Positions 49,000 through 58,571 of a stretch of DNA of 64,000 nt are shown piece after piece. Each line of letters starts with the position of its first letter. Positions within the stretch are counted from its first letter, which is position 1. The notes beneath the pieces were generated by a model. It did not search any database and was not told the DNA's origin. It saw nothing but the letters and a program-made list of their open reading frames with translations. Source of the DNA: Gordionus sp. m RMFG-2023 (taxonomy: Eukaryota; Nematomorpha; Gordioida; Chordodea; Parachordodidae). The stretch is taken from positions 22,297,366 to 22,361,365 of the forward strand of contig NC_088777.1 of NCBI RefSeq assembly GCF_954871325.1, written 5' to 3'. A program made the position numbers and the translations under genes.

Positions 49000-49270
49000 T
49001 GATAAAATATATTAAAAATAAAAGAATAATAGTTAAAAAATACTTTAAGATATTTTGTTTCACCATGATTCATAAAGTATTACACAAACAGAAAAAAATA
49101 TTTCATTTTTATAGGGGGGAGAGGGATAAAATATATTAAAAATAAAAGATCATTAGTAAAAAAATCTATAATCAAAAATATTTTATTTTTTTGTTTCACT
49201 GATAGAAACGTCATCTAGAATCATATAAAAATTACATGAACCATTAAGTATTACACAAACAGAAAAAACA
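48985..49270. repeat. direct repeat pair with G-runs
   Basis: GGGGG, then GATAAAATATATTAAAAATA, then AAAGA, then a TTTGTTTCAC block and GTATTACACAAACAGAAAAA occur twice in the same orientation (from about 48990 and 49118). The second unit is about 30 bp longer. Confidence 0.7.
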
Positions 49271-49399
49271 GAGAGAAATTTTAAAATTGCAAGATTATTA
49301 ACTCAAAAAACTAGAGTTTTGAAGTAATTTATAGGCTTAACCAATGGAGCTTGGAGCATCTGAAGTCTGTAAGATTTAGAATGGTAGGGTATATTGAGT

Positions 49400-49500
49400 T
49401 GTCCCATGGTTTGCTTACACGTTTGACATTGATACACCTTTCTCTATAACAAGTGTCGAACAGCAATCATTTAAAAAAATAAAAATCTCTTTATTTCAAT
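49400..49500 (+). pseudogene. possible hAT C-terminal scrap
   Basis: The + strand reads DIDTPFSITSVEQQSFKKIK ISLFQ, which weakly resembles 'p.tTSsvERsFSklKliks' of hAT dimerisation domains. The key Arg and Phe positions are altered. It may be what is left of the transposase of the enclosing 44116-50022 element. Confidence 0.35.
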
Positions 49501-50030
49501 TTAAATAATAAAAGTTAACAACTAAAAAAAATATAACAAATTTTAAGGTATATATATATATGACAAAATGATTAATTAATTTGAATATATTAATATAAAA
49601 TTATTTACAAAATAAATTGATATAATAAAAATGAAAAAATAATTTTAGCTTGAAGGTTGTATAAAAAGAATGTAAGTATTTTTTTAATTTAAAATTTTAA
49701 TTTAAATCAACATAATAAAAACAACATCTCAGGAAAATTTTAAAAATATATATTAACTTAGTTTGTTGCTAAAGGAATGCATCCATTATCTATAGTTGAA
49801 CAAATGAAATTTGTAAATATGATGTAGAGTAAATTTAATTTTATAGTTTTCTCATATCCTCATCTTTTACTTGTTATTTTTTTAATATTATTTTTAAAAA
49901 AGTATCTTATATCTTATTAAAATTTTTGCTAAGTGTCTAATATCTTATATCTTAAATACAAAATTTTAAAAAGAATCTGTATCGGTAACTGGATTCAATT
50001 TTCTGAAATATGCCCAACTCTGCATTTAAT

Positions 50031-50682
50031 AAAATCGCGACATATTAAACAAATCCACTTCCTCAATGTGATATTGAATAGAAAAGCCAGGGTGTAGAAT
50101 CAGTATAATTCAGTTCCTCTGGTCTCTCTCTCACTCATGATCTTAATTACGGAGGGGGCTTTTTAGGCTAAGTTCTTTCATCCAAACAAATTTACCCTCC
50201 TCCTCCTTACACATCCCCCAATATAAATTTTGAAAATGTAAAAAATGTGTTTTATTCAATTAAAAGTAAATTTTAGCGAGTATTTTGAAACCTAGATTTT
50301 TCCCTTATTAACTTCCTGATATAATATCAATAGCACTCTAATTCATTTGAAGATTTTGATCATCCCCCTTCTGACTTCTTTTCGTATTTCAATAAATATA
50401 AATAAATTTGAAGTTATGGTATAAAAAATTACAAAATATTTTATTGGATGATATACATTTCTATTGTTTCTGAGAAATAAAGAGATAGGGATATTGTTGA
50501 AAAATCTAGGTTCAGGTTATGCAGGGGAGGGGAGGGAAGGGGTTGAGACAACTTTTTAACATTTTAAACATGGGTAAAAAGTGAAAAGAAAGCTTTTTTA
50601 ATTTAAAAATATATTATAAAAATAGCCAAATTAAATTCTTGAGTGAATTTATTTATATTTTATGTGAATTCCAATATATAAC
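50031..50682. other. unassigned AT-rich interval
   Basis: A G-rich stretch occurs at 50523-50541. No ORF, end repeat or domain was recognised. Confidence 0.4.
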
Positions 50683-50930
50683 TGTAGCATATATATATAT
50701 ATATATAACTTGGACTTCATGTAATCCTTTATTGCAATCAAATAAACCATTTTTGTAAATAATATTAATTATAATTAATACGATAACAAAATTATAATAA
50801 TACAATCATAAACATCCTCATCCCATTTATCCAGTATTCATTCTCGAACTTTCCTCCATGTCCATAACCATATAATGTGGATTTATGATTCATGTCTGTT
50901 TATCCCCGTTTTCGGTAGCTAATCACTACA
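50683..50930 (-). repeat. 3' LTR of the minus-strand LTR fossil
   Basis: 248 bp. Shares the TCACTACA/TGTAGC ends and most of its length with 52045-52282. It contains a TA-dinucleotide expansion near 50690-50707. Confidence 0.75.
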
Positions 50931-51432
50931 TCTCTCCCACACTTTATTTATTCAATTCAATACATCCTCGTGCAGTCGCAAACCTTGTATGGTCCTAATG
51001 GCGTTAAACTTTAACGGTCCTCAAGGGTTCCATTATCGCTTGGACGGCATCGGGGTAACCTTAACCTATTTTGCATCCACCATTTTCACAATCGTACTCA
51101 CGTGAAAAGTTCACAAGGATTTAAACGTTAAACGGTCCTTATATAATCCCTTATCGCTTGAACTACCATGAAGTCATTGTAACCACCCCCACCAATTTCC
51201 ACTTGTACTCCTCCTTATTATTATTATTAATTGTGTAGTCATCAACTTGTCCCTATCTATGGGCCTCATTGATGGACTATCTTCTTCTAACTTGTATATT
51301 CTGGGCAACTACCGAGTATCTTCGATGGACAATATCGATTTTAATTATCTTCTGAACTTCTATATAGAAGGTGGTAACTATGGTTGCCAATTCATAACCC
51401 CACTCATTCTTTATGGTAACTATTGCTGATAT

Positions 51433-51951
51433 TAGTATTGTTAAATGATTGATTTTTTAGAACCAGAACCGGAGTTGAAGCCGTAAAAATCAGCCCAACC
51501 CTGAACAAGGGTTGAAAAATCGACTATGACCCACGATCCATTGGGCCTGTTGATCCAACCCTATGGATGGGCTTGTTGGGTAGGCCCTATAGGTTAACTT
51601 GCTGGATCGGCTCGTTCAACAAAATATGTAGAAAATTAAACTAGTTCGTTTTAATACGGGTTTTGAGTTTTTAATATTTAAAAAATATTCTCAATCTTTA
51701 CAAAAAATCGGCAATGCCATTATATTTTATTACATGAGAAATAATAATTTTTTAAACTTTGTTTTAAGTCTAGTTAAAAGTTTTTGATACTATAAAGAAG
51801 TTTTAAAACCATTGGGTCTAGTAATAAGTTGGCACTGCCACCAGAAATCATTTTGGGGATTTATCTGCCAAATATCGAGGCTTAGATAATATTATTTTGA
51901 TAGTAATCGGGCCATTTTAAAAATCCCAAACAGGGCTTTTTAACAATACTA
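51433..51951. mobile_element. small non-autonomous element (TAGTATTGTTAAA family), copy 3
   Basis: TAGTATTGTTAAATGATTGA at the left mirrors TTTTTAACAATACTA at the right. It is longer than copies 1 and 2 (7369 and 8411). Inside are GGGCTTGTTGGGTAGGCC-like motifs. It sits within the LTR fossil, so it is the younger insertion. Confidence 0.7.
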
Positions 51952-52044
51952 AGCATAATATCAAATATAAAAATTAGTTCATACTTCAATACGATTCACT
52001 TATATATTTCATTTGATCAGGTTAATCCCATAACGTCGCCAATC

Positions 52045-52282
52045 TGTAGCTTATGTATATATAACTTGGACTTCATGTAATTCTTTATTGCAATCAAAGA
52101 AACCATTTATACTAATAATATTAATGATGATAACATTATAATAATACAATCATAAACATCCTCATCGCATTTCATAATCTCCAGCAATCATTCTTAAACT
52201 TTTCTCCATCTCCAAAACCATATAATCTGGATTAACGATTCATTCTGTCTATCCCCGTGTTCGGTGGTAACTAATCACTACA
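52045..52282 (-). repeat. 5' LTR of the minus-strand LTR fossil
   Basis: 238 bp. Partner of 50683-50930, adjoining the TGGCGAC primer-binding-like site. Confidence 0.75.
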
Positions 52283-52569
52283 ATATATAATATTAACCCT
52301 GTGTTTAATATCGCTCATTTGTTTACCCATTTGACTTATATTCAATTATAAAATCCTATATTCATTTTATTATCGTTTATTCATAATGTTTATTAAAATA
52401 TATTTTAAAAATGGTATTGATGACATATTATTAAATATTTCATAATGACGGAAGTTTTTATAAAAACAAGTTTCTCAGCAACGTAATAAAGAAGAATATA
52501 TCTAATCAAATATATTTTATTCCTTTTAATTTTTATAAAACTTCATGAAATTAAGGGCTCATATATAAG

Positions 52570-53309
52570 CAAAGTTGGTATAGCATATAGATACAAGTAT
52601 CGAGATACAAAAATGTCCTATCTAGAAAGAATATGTATCTCGATTCGGTATTTGTTATTGGATACCTTTTAAGATACAATTGATATACTTTCTCTTATTA
52701 CTTTTATATCTTAAAAATAATATTTGAATGCAAAATTCATTTTATCTTATATGAGCAAATAATTCCAATAAATTTATATTGAAAATATTTAGACTAATAA
52801 AATAAAAATATTATAATATAAAATATAAAAACTTATTTATAAAAAAAATATATAAATATTTATTAAACATTCTTTTTTAAAGGTATATATAAAATCTTTA
52901 CTTAGTCATGACGGCCATTAATGATTAAAAACAATACAATTGATGCACAAAATTATTTTAAGCAAATAAATCTATTTCCGTTAACATTTAATGAATAAAT
53001 TGTAAGTTTAAAATTTTTTTAAAAAATAAATGCTCGTTTTAAATGAAAATTTTCTCAAAAAATGGTGGTATTGACATTTTTTTATTATTTTTTTATATGG
53101 TTTTTGAATTGAATGAGGACAAAATATAAATATGTTGTTTACGTATTTGGTGTTTTCATAATAAGAGTTTCTTTCGAGAACAAAGGCGAACCTTGTATAT
53201 AAGATAAATTGTTTCTGTATCATTTTAAAAATTTTATCTTTATCTTGATCCATTTTTATCCGATGTATCTGTATCTCGTTCCATTTAAAAACATCTTTTA
53301 ACTACTCTC
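52570..53309. mobile_element. small hAT-like element with GATAC subterminal repeats
   Basis: The left end CAAAGTTGGTATAGC and the right end (opposite strand GAGAGTAGTTAAAAG) are imperfect. The flanking octamers tatataag (52562-52569) and tatataat (53310-53317) differ at one base. Many GATAC/GTATC motifs cluster within 130 bp of the left end and 60 bp of the right end. The minus-strand open stretch at 53008-53253 has no recognisable domain. Confidence 0.65.
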
Positions 53310-53580
53310 TATATAATATTAATTATTTTACAACATAAATAATTTTAAAATAAATTATATACAGGGTAAGATATTATAATAAAAACAAAAAGTTAAAAGA
53401 ATGAAACATTATGTGCCTTTATTTTTACATAATACTTAAAAAATAAATGACGATTCATTAATATATAACAAAACAAACACTACAAAAATACATATGGTAA
53501 AATTTTAATGTAATTTTTTTGCATTTACAATTTTTATATTACTTAAATTTTTTTATATAAAATACAGTAATATTTTTTTT

Positions 53581-53760
53581 CAAATGTTTAATATATGACA
53601 AATTTTATATAGTAATACAAATAATACAAATTCATTTACATCAAATCCTGATCCTGTTTATTCTAATTCACAAATGTTTAATATACGACAAATTTTATAT
53701 ACTAACACGAATAATACAAATTCATTTACATCAAATCCTGATCCTATTTATTCTAATTCA
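53581..53760 (+). repeat. 90-bp tandem duplication inside the IS630-like element
   Basis: Two adjacent 90-bp units (53581-53670 and 53671-53760) differ at only a few bases. Ninety is a multiple of three, so the duplication keeps frame and repeats 30 codons of an Asn/Ser/Thr-rich stretch (TNNTNSFTSNPDP). Confidence 0.85.
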
Positions 53761-54350
53761 ATACCTAATATATCTGCTACAAATAATTCTCATTATATCA
53801 ATTCTCCCTTATTGTATAAAAATATTGAATATAGCCAGAGAAAAAAATATTTTTCTTAGACGAGACAGGCATGAATTTACATGTTGCACCTGTTTACGCC
53901 TGGGCACCATACAATGTTATGCCAACTGTTAAAGTCCCACCATCTAATGGTAAAAATTTAAGTATATTATGTACTATGGGAATCGAAGGTGTCATACTTC
54001 ATCGCATCATCGAGGGAGCTTATAATAGTCTTCTATTTCGATAATATATGATAGAACTAATTAATATCATACCAAGGGATGCAGTTATTGTTATAGACAA
54101 TGCATTCATCCATAAAAGTCACCTCATTGATAGTTTTAAAGTGCGAGTAGAATTTTGCTCTCCTAATCGCCTCATATAAACAAATATAGGTCAATGAATC
54201 CCCGACCAAATACAAGAAACGAAATCGTTCATAATATAACATCAATTCTTAATGAATTTACTATTCCTTATGACTTTTCAAGTTATTATAATAAAATGCA
54301 TCAATATTTGGAGAATGGTTATCGAGGACAACCATTAAAGGTAAATTTAT
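53674..54350 (+). pseudogene. IS630-like DDE transposase, frame-broken
   Basis: From about 53840 the + strand reads KIFFLDETGMNLHVAPVYAW, then APYNVMPTVKVPPSNGKNLS, then ILCTMGIEGVILHRIIEGAY, then RDAVIVIDNAFIHKSHLIDS and VEFCSPN. This matches DDE_3 transposases ('fLDEtGfnl...yGwap.g', 'rG.n.s.l', 'iviDNa.iHk', 'ieflpP.sP'). The first and second Asp are visible. The N-terminal stretch 53674-53859 is in another frame, an in-frame stop occurs near 54042, and the third catalytic block is damaged. The C-terminus reads YYNKMHQYLENGYRGQPLK in a further frame, ending near 54350. Confidence 0.8.
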
Positions 54351-54564
54351 AAAAATATAATTTATATTTAAATATATTTTAAAGGAATATAGAAAATCGG
54401 AATACATAAAGAAAAAACGAAAATTAAAATGCATTTTTTAAATCTGTTTTGTCATACATTATATATTTGACCGTCATTTATTTTTTGAGTATTATATAAA
54501 AATAAAAAAACATACGGTTAAATCTTTTTAATTTTTTGCTTTTATTATATTAATTTACCCTGTA

Positions 54565-55732
54565 AATATTTAAGTATATTCTAAATAACGACCAAATTAA
54601 ATTAAATGTAATAGGATCCACTTTAATTTTATTCGATATTAAAAAATTTTAATAAGATAAATAATTTTACAAATATTTAAATATAAACACTTGTTCAATT
54701 AACGGAATCATTCGGTCGCTTCCGGACTATATATCATAATCCCATAGCATATGTACCATAAAATATCAATAACGTTCAACGTTATACATTCCATTTTCTA
54801 TGAAATTTATAGTTATCATTCATTCGTGATATTTTTCCATGCCATTTTTAAAAATTTTAGTAAGTATATTATGTTACAAACAATTTATGATATTTTCTAT
54901 AAATTAGTCACCATTTTTTACATACTTAATTTATTCACTAAATACTTTTTCCAATAATATTGATTCATTGAAACCATTATTTTTATTACATTATATGAGT
55001 TGCCAGGCTGACCTGATCTGGTTCTGGCTAACGGCCTGAGTCAAGGCTCATAACATTAATAAAATATAGTCTTGATATATGGCCTAAAAAATATAAGTTA
55101 TATTTCTTTCCCACCTTTTTTACATGATTGAATATAATAAGTTAAATATTTCATATTCATATAAAAAAATTTTATAATAATAGATAAAGATTATAAAATT
55201 TGTTCATGGATATTGAATTTAGTGCAGAATAAAATTTATATTTTGCCATTCATCCTGGTTAATCTATTCAATCATTCATACCATTGCACAATATAATCTG
55301 CTTCTGCATGGACCATTTCATTCATTAAATTCACACATTTTGATAAAATTATTTCAAAGAATATTAAACAAATAATCAATAGCTTATTTTACAAATGGTT
55401 AACAACTCATTTTAAAATTAAGATACAAAAAATTAACAAAACAGTTATTATTTTTAAATTTTTTTTATAATAAAATAATGTGTATTAAGATTATATTATA
55501 TTACATGAATATTAATATTTAAATTAATAGAATTTTTTTCTTTCTAACATCTCTAAATATATTATATTTTATTAAATAGGGGATAATAATTATATGGGAT
55601 TGTAAATAAATACATGTACTTTAGGTACATATATTTTTAATGCATTTTTCATTATATTTTATAGAATATAGAAATAAAAATTATAATACATATTTAATGA
55701 ATTACCAGACTAGAACTACATAACATAGTTTA
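54565..55732. other. AT-rich interval
   Basis: At 54996-55050 a GC-richer stretch (GAGTTGCCAGGCTGACC) resembles a CAGAGTTGCCAGG-type hAT end, without a partner. A 68-codon Phe/Ile/Tyr-rich open stretch at 54751-54957 is low complexity. No gene is supported. Confidence 0.35.
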
Positions 55733-55740
55733 GCATCTTT

Positions 55741-56388
55741 CATGACATATCTAGGATTTTTGTAAGAAGGGGGTGGTGATTGAGTATCTTTTTATCATAT
55801 TTTTCATTAGAGGGGGTTAGACCATATTGGGTAAATTATCTAAAAAATGATAATTTAATTTTACACTTTTCTCCCATAATTTTTAATAGTCTTACACTAA
55901 TAAATATAATATTGTTAATGACATATTGTACTCATTTTGGAATGAGAGAGGGAGTGGTTAATGATAGATATTACCTTAAGGTAGTGCCTAACAAATTTGT
56001 ATTTTGTTTATTTTTCATATGGATAGGTACCAAATTTATTTACAATATATATTTGAAAAATTGTGACTTTTGGAGTGTCTGTGGCCTAGTTGACAAGAGG
56101 ACTGCTTACCAAACTGATGTTCTAGGTTTGAATCCCAGAAAAAATCATGTTTTTTCTTAATCCAACTTAGTAATTTCATCCTTGAGGGGATGATATATAT
56201 GGGGTTTGACTCGACCACATGATTCTGTATGTTAAGCAAATTAGGTTGTTATTTAGAAAATTGCTATATGTTGACTTGGTAATATCTTTCATTAACCAGA
56301 GGGAATGGGGGTTTAGATTAATAATATTTAGATAATAGAAACTGCAATTGCTAAGGAGGAATTCACCCCCCTTCAGGCTACATCACTG
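55741..56388. mobile_element. small hAT-like element containing a tRNA-like segment
   Basis: The left end CATGACATATCTAGGA and the right end (opposite strand CAGTGATGTAGCCTGA) are imperfect, next to a G-run and a C-run. The flanking octamers gcatcttt (55733-55740) and gcatcatt (56389-56396) differ at one base. The 126-codon open stretch across it has no recognisable domain. Confidence 0.72.
56075..56146 (+). ncRNA. tRNA-derived sequence with pol III A and B boxes
   Basis: TGGCCTAGTTG at 56082-56092 fits the A-box consensus TRGYNNARNNG at every position. GGTTTGAATCC at 56125-56135 matches the B box GGTTCGANNCC except at one base. The T-stem (CTAGG with CCCAG) pairs except at one position. The acceptor stem does not pair and no clean anticodon stem is seen, so it is a decayed tRNA or SINE head and not a working tRNA gene. 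Confidence 0.55.
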
Positions 56389-56773
56389 GCATCATTTATA
56401 TAAAATAAAGTTTTTAATCCAACATTTTCTGATTTTGTTGATAGTTAAATTTCCAAAATATATGAGGGTTGATGATTGCTTTATAAATTATTAATTTTTA
56501 TCATGAATTTCAAATTTTTTTAAGCCTGAGCCCACCACCGGATACCATATTGTATCTTGGACAAGCCTGTTGTGTTCTTAAAAAAAATGCTTAGATGGAT
56601 TTATATCTTAAACTTAAAATATTTATGTTTTTCTCTATTTTATGGTATACTGAATTTAAATATTCATCAATGATTTGATTATTTAATGATCTTTATCTGT
56701 TTTATTCTATTTATTACAAAATGAATGGTAAATATTTATCACCTCCTGATTATTTTAATTTTTCATATTTTTT

Positions 56774-57197
56774 TAGAGATCTGCAAAGTTAGGCCCGGCC
56801 CGAGTCTGGCCCAACCTGAACGGGCTTTGAACTGGGCTCAGGCCTAATTTTATTTAAAATAATTGGGTTCAAGCCAGGCTGGGCCTAATATTTTTAAAAA
56901 AATTTCGGGTTGGTTCGGACCTTGAAAATTTTATTAAATATATCTAAATTTATTAATTTTATATTGAATTTTTTATGTAAAATAAAAATTTTTGATTTAA
57001 TTTATTGAAACTTAACGCTATATAATATATGTCTTTTATTTTAGGTAATTATAAAAATTAATTTCTATATTTAAATAAATTCGGGCTTGGCCGGGCTGGT
57101 AAAATAAATTTCTAGTTTGGGCCGGGCCGGCAAAACTTTTTATAGAATATTTTGGGTCGGGCCGGGCTTGAAAAATTAGGCCCGATGCAGATCACTA
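56774..57197. mobile_element. small element with GGCCCGGCC repeats
   Basis: The left end TAGAGATCTGCAAAG and the right end (opposite strand TAGTGATCTGCATCGGG) are inverted repeats. TTGGGCCGGGC-type motifs lie subterminally on both sides. This resembles the CAGAGACCTTCAT family (18655, 38134) in design but not in detail. No target duplication was matched. Confidence 0.65.
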
Positions 57198-57474
57198 CTA
57201 CAAATCACTAAACATTAAACCCCTAAAACCCGGTATTTTTTATTGAACCTAAACCAAACCTAAACTGCTGTAAAATTTCTAACTGAACCTGAACCAAACC
57301 AGTGAACCAGTTCGAACCTCATGATTTTATGCTTATAAAATATAAAATAATGTGTAAGTTATTATTAGTACATTGCAAAATTTTTAATTATATTCAAATT
57401 GTTTTAAAGATTGATTGATAAGTGTCAGTCATATTTTTTATATTAGTGTATTGCCATTTTACCATATTTAAAAA

Positions 57475-58103
57475 TCAGCTATTAATTCTTGCTTTTTAGG
57501 TACATTTTCATTATTAAATTAAGTAGAGCTTTTGATACTATTAATATATATTTATTTAGTAATTTTATATATTTTTACATATTTTTATATAGTTGTTTTA
57601 ATATTTTAATGTTTTATCATTTTTTAAAAAATTATACCAATAAAAATTTTTGATTAAATAAGTTTAAATATTGTTTAAATTAAATTTATTCATTGATATT
57701 TATTTGTTATATTTATAAATTAAATATCTAATATATATAATCTCTATAATCAAAAGATGATTGTTTTCGTATCTTCCTAATCTATTTAAAATTTAAGGAG
57801 ACTATTATAGTGTAATGTTATTTTTTTGCTCTCTACGAGAGTTGAACCACAAACCTCCCATTTCAAAGGCGTATGTTTTAAGCATGCACCAACTTGAATA
57901 TAATTAAATTTAAAATATTAATTATATAATTTTTATTTAAACAATATTGATATTGGTATAATTTTTTAAAAAATGATAAAACAAAATATTAAAACAACTA
58001 TATAAAATTACTAAATAAAAATATATATTAATAGTATCGAAAGATATAAAAAGAGCTTAATTTAATAATGAAAATGTACCAAAAAAGCAAGCATACTAGC
58101 TGA
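57475..58103. mobile_element. foldback element, ~200-bp arms, tRNA-like centre
   Basis: Left arm 57475-57690 (TCAGCTATTAATTCTTGC, later TACATTTTCATTATTAAATT, TTTATCATTTTTTAAAAAAT) is mirrored by the right arm about 57900-58103, which ends AGCTGA. The loop contains a tRNA-like sequence on the minus strand. No ORF is present and no target duplication was assigned. Confidence 0.75.
57829..57895 (-). ncRNA. tRNA-like relic, 5' truncated
   Basis: On the minus strand AGTTGGTGCATGC (D-loop-like) is followed by CGCCTTTGAAATGGGAGG, TTTGTGGTTCAACTCTCG and AGAGAGC, then an A-run. Order and spacing recall a tRNA from the D-loop to the acceptor 3' side, with a possible TGA anticodon in TTTGAAA. The 5' acceptor half is missing and the stems pair poorly, so it is not functional. 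Confidence 0.4.
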
Positions 58104-58199
58104 CGGGGTTGAAGGGTAATTATTTAGTTTGTGTGTATGGTACTAAATATATTTTATTAATAAATTTTTAAAATATTAAAATTTAGGAGAAAAAGAGGT

Positions 58200-58525
58200 A
58201 AAATTGTTGCAATGTGAACATGTATTAGAAATATCAAAATTTAAATTTGTGATGGAAATCATATTGGATAAAATTTAAAATAGAGCTATAAAATTTTGAA
58301 TTTTAAATATGGGTTATTCATTGGCCTGAAATTTTTTTTTTGCAGACATAGCCAGGCCTGATCAAAAAACCAAGTCCCATGCAACTTTTATAAAATTTTG
58401 CCATTTATTTTTATTGTAATTTAATAAAAATGTCTTAAATTTATTTTATATTTAGAATAAAATTTAGATTTGTGGAAATCATATTGGGTAAAATGCTTGA
58501 AAATTTTTTAATTTAAAATATGGGC
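58200..58525. repeat. diverged direct repeat pair
   Basis: About 85 bp beginning AAATTTAAATTTGTGATGG near 58228 recurs from about 58460 as AAATTTAGATTTGTGG, both running into AAATATGGG and an ATTGG tail. Confidence 0.5.
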
Positions 58526-58544
58526 TAGATATTGGAAGTCCCTT

Positions 58545-58571
58545 ATTTAAATTCGTAAGATCACTCACAAT
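58545..58571 (+). pseudogene. left stub of the split Tc1-like element
   Basis: The bases before the hAT at 58572 read DHSQL in frame with the sequence resumed at 61235 (IHLREETGRN...). This shows the hAT landed inside a Tc1-like transposase N-terminal region. How far the Tc1 element extends to the left is unclear. Confidence 0.4.

Larger units (their letters stand above)
44116..50022. mobile_element. hAT-like element carrying later insertions
   Basis: The left end CAGAATTGGGCAGTATCGC and the right end (opposite strand CAGAGTTGGGCATATTTC) share a 12-base CAGARTTGGGCA terminus. The flanking octamers catataat (44108-44115) and catttaat (50023-50030) differ at one base. GATAC/GTATC motifs lie inside both ends, as in 52570-53309. 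It now holds a gypsy-type LTR element (44506-47572) and a truncated hAT (47700-48999). Its own coding capacity is not clear. Confidence 0.65.
50683..52282 (-). mobile_element. gypsy-like LTR fossil, minus strand, nearly empty
   Basis: Two related LTRs lie in the same orientation at 50683-50930 and 52045-52282. Read on the minus strand they start TGTAGTGATTAG, end GCTACA and contain an AATAAAG polyadenylation-like signal. Next to the 5' LTR the minus strand reads TGGCGACGTTATGG, a primer-binding-site-like sequence of the same TGGCGAC type as the gypsy element at 44506. GTGTGGGAGAGA beside the 3' LTR looks like a polypurine tract. No gag, protease, polymerase or integrase was recognised. A small hAT-like element (51433-51951) lies inside. 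The LTRs differ at many sites, so it is older than the element at 44506 and clearly broken. Flanking 5-mers (ataac, atata) do not match fully. Confidence 0.75.
53362..54562 (+). mobile_element. Tc1/IS630-like transposon with long inverted repeats
   Basis: Left CAGGGTAAGATATTATAATA and right (opposite strand CAGGGTAAATTAATATAATA) begin inverted repeats that can be followed for about 170 bp. TA lies directly outside both ends (53360-53361, 54563-54564), as expected for Tc1/mariner insertions. The interior encodes a DDE transposase on the + strand (see next entry). At 1.2 kb the length is typical of a small IS630-like element. Confidence 0.9.

Noticed and set aside
55780-56160. 126-codon + strand ORF
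   Set aside because: It runs across a small hAT-like element and a tRNA-like segment. No domain.
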